DNA of 52,163 nt from NCBI GenBank assembly GCA_947573795.1, contig CANPHE010000019.1:1-52163 (forward strand). Direction: 5' to 3'. Shown here piece by piece: positions 51,379 to 52,163 of this stretch (its first letter is position 1; the number at the start of each line of letters is the position of its first letter). The position numbers were made by a program, and so were the translations under genes. The DNA is from an uncultured Alistipes sp. GTDB taxonomy: Bacteria > Bacteroidota > Bacteroidia > Bacteroidales > Rikenellaceae. The notes under the pieces are model-generated. The model was given only the letters and a program-made list of their open reading frames with translations, had not been told where the DNA came from and made no database searches.

Positions 51379-51535
51379 CGGCTATCGGCTGGGGTTATTC
51401 CCCACCGAGGCCGAGGCACGGCAGCAGGCCGGATATATGCCCAAGGGCTGCTATACGATCCGGGAATGGGGCGTAGATGGCGAATACCTCACGTTCGACC
51501 CTACGATGAATGCAGTGTATAAATTTAGCAATTGA
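51347..51535 (+). CDS. Small beta-rich protein B (paralogue of 51822-52031)
   Basis: 62 aa. It begins I-Y-E-L-S-Y-D-G-Y-R-L-G-L-F-P-T-E-A-E-A and continues with CYTIREW. Protein B' at 51822-52031 begins almost identically (I-Y-E-L-S-R-D-G-V-A-L-G-T-F-P-T-A-E-A-A, then TYRITEY). The pattern is strand, turn, strand, helix, strand, a small alpha/beta fold. No known family. The first 32 bases overlap the previous gene in another frame. Confidence 0.7.
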   Translation: MNTQIYELSYDGYRLGLFPTEAEARQQAGYMPKGCYTIREWGVDGEYLTFDPTMNAVYKFSN

Positions 51536-51540
51536 CGAAG

Positions 51541-51825
51541 ATGAGAAACAGCAGACGCAAGAAAAGATCGTCAGTCGACCGAATCCGACATTATACGCCG
51601 ACCACTGAACGGGTGCGGACCATAACGACCATATCGCCCGGGACGAAAAGATGGATCGTCGCACTCGCAATGCTGGAAGACCTTCGGGGCTTCTGCTATA
51701 CAGATGCTCCTCGTGACGACGAATTGCTCCGAGCAATCGAGGGCGTGCGCAAGGTCATCAACGAGTATCTGACCGAACGGATACAAATATCGGTCGCCGA
51801 AGGGAATGCAATGAATGCGCTATGA
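51541..51825 (+). CDS. Small helical protein A' (paralogue of 50804-51109)
   Basis: 94 aa. A basic N-terminus (RNSRRKKRSSVDRIRHY) precedes a helical region matching protein A (KRWIVALAMLEDLRG and VRKVINEYLTERI). The ATG at 51541 lies 5 bp after the stop of gene B. It overlaps gene B' by 4 bp (ATGA). The A-then-B order is the same as in the first half of the cluster. Confidence 0.68.
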   Translation: MRNSRRKKRSSVDRIRHYTPTTERVRTITTISPGTKRWIVALAMLEDLRGFCYTDAPRDDELLRAIEGVRKVINEYLTERIQISVAEGNAMNAL

Positions 51826-52031
51826 AAACAATCTATGAACTCTCGCGCGATGGGGTTGCGCTCGGAACTTTCCCTACGGCGGAGGCGGCACGGGATTATG
51901 CCGCAGACCTGCCCGCCGGTACGTACCGCATCACGGAATATGAAACGGAACACGATGCCGACGGCGACTATCGGGCGCACTATCACGGAGTGAATCTGTG
52001 TGCCGAGTTTTACAACTGGAACACGAATTAG
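51822..52031 (+). CDS. Small beta-rich protein B' (paralogue of 51347-51535)
   Basis: 69 aa, the last gene of the element. It shares with B the opening I-Y-E-L-S, the L-G-x-F-P-T segment and the Y-x-I-x-E strand. It ends with an extra acidic strand and an aromatic tail (YHGVNLCAEFYNWN). It stops 7 bp before the right arm-like repeat. Function unknown. Confidence 0.7.
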   Translation: MKTIYELSRDGVALGTFPTAEAARDYAADLPAGTYRITEYETEHDADGDYRAHYHGVNLCAEFYNWNTN

Positions 52032-52038
52032 ATCGAAG

Positions 52039-52061
52039 TTGTGTCTAAATTGTGTACCCGA
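52039..52061 (+). repeat. Integrase arm-like direct repeat, right copy
   Basis: Identical over 23 bp to 41124-41146 and over 16 bp (52036-52051) to the second left copy. It lies 47 bp inside the right attachment site, in the same orientation as the left copies. Confidence 0.7.
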
Positions 52062-52069
52062 GACAAACG

Positions 52070-52103
52070 AACCACCCACCTACATCGCTGTAAGTGAGTG
52101 GTT
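52070..52103 (-). terminator. Replacement terminator for tRNA-Met supplied by the element
   Basis: A 10-bp stem with one mismatch (52070-52079 with 52094-52103) lies just beyond the tRNA 3' end on the minus strand. The U tract is poor (TTCGTTTG). It takes the place of the original terminator left behind at 40913-40943. Confidence 0.55.
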
Positions 52104-52108
52104 TTCAG

Positions 52109-52163
52109 GTGGACCCAGAGGGGCATGATCCCACGACCTTCGGATTATGAGTCCGCTGCTCTA
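52109..52163 (-). tRNA. tRNA-Met(CAT), 3' part; right attachment site
   Basis: Read on the minus strand this gives part of a D arm (TAGAGCAGC), the anticodon loop CTCATAA with anticodon CAT, the variable region, a 7-base T loop ATCATGC and the acceptor end TGGGTCCA. The 5' part lies beyond the window. This copy keeps the D arm and so is the functional gene. The last 46 bp are duplicated at 40955-40999. CCA appears not to be encoded. Confidence 0.85.

Larger units (their letters stand above)
40955..52154 (+). mobile_element. Integrative element in tRNA-Met, satellite-like, about 11.2 kb
   Basis: Bounded by duplicated tRNA-Met 3' ends. A tyrosine recombinase gene lies just inside the left end and reads inward, and arm-like repeats lie inside both ends. 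Contents in order: integrase, frameshifted excisionase-like gene, winged-helix gene, DUF6291 gene, dnaB helicase, four unknowns, noncoding hairpin block, PanA-type toxin-antitoxin, higBA, Xre regulator, and a run of tiny genes. I find no capsid, portal, tail, relaxase or type IV secretion gene. It has its own replication helicase and stability modules but no obvious means of transfer, so a helper phage or conjugative element is probably required. Confidence 0.85.

Noticed and set aside
40955..52154. Element is an integrative conjugative element
   Set aside because: No relaxase, coupling protein or type IV secretion gene is visible and the size is too small.
40955..52154. Element uses a recoded TGA codon throughout
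   Set aside because: Several intact genes end in TGA in tight ATGA overlaps, so TGA is read as stop in this element.
1..52163. CRISPR array
   Set aside because: I found no series of regularly spaced short repeats; the repeats present are pairs or triplets tied to element ends or intergenic units.

Overview
This window looks like a chromosomal piece of a high-G+C gut Bacteroidales bacterium, plausibly an Alistipes-like member of the Rikenellaceae; the genus is inference. The evidence is two SusC/SusD loci, a hybrid two-component regulator, BACON and DUF5689 surface lipoproteins, a serine-type sulfatase, and promoters of the Bacteroidetes form (TTTG, 19-21 bp, TAnnTTTG).

Left third (387-17593, all minus strand). 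After the 3' part of a tRNA-Arg(ACG) gene and its terminator lies a nine-gene operon. In transcription order it encodes a lipoprotein with a C-terminal endonuclease/exonuclease/phosphatase (EEP) domain, a second EEP protein, a BACON lipoprotein, SusC, SusD, two large BACON/DUF5689 lipoproteins, a third EEP protein and a calcineurin-like phosphoesterase. No glycoside hydrolase is present. Four phosphoesterases plus two predicted OB-fold surface proteins suggest that this SusCD pair serves capture and breakdown of a phosphodiester polymer, possibly nucleic acid. The operon has a canonical promoter about 310 bp upstream and a structured leader containing an intrinsic terminator.

Middle (18552-40435, plus strand). 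A polysaccharide utilization locus: secreted aldose 1-epimerase, HTCS regulator, SusC, SusD, a clan GH-A hydrolase, a sialidase-fold protein with a C-terminal CBM9-like module, a fimbrillin-like lipoprotein, a DUF5107/TPR protein, a second sialidase-fold protein and a sulfatase. A strong terminator closes it.

Right (40955-52154). An 11.2-kb integrative element sits in the 3' end of a minus-strand tRNA-Met(CAT) gene. The tRNA end is duplicated at both borders and integrase arm-like repeats lie just inside. It encodes a tyrosine recombinase, a frameshifted excisionase-like gene, a winged-helix protein, a DUF6291 protein, DnaB helicase and several small unknowns, one resembling a small terminase. 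These are followed by a hairpin-rich noncoding block, a predicted PanA toxin-antitoxin pair, HigBA, an Xre regulator, and a block of tiny genes that includes a duplicated two-gene module. No capsid, tail or conjugation genes are visible, so it looks like a satellite-type element that depends on a helper. Two of its genes (excisionase-like and SH3-like) carry a frameshift or an in-frame stop, which points to decay, recoding or sequence error.
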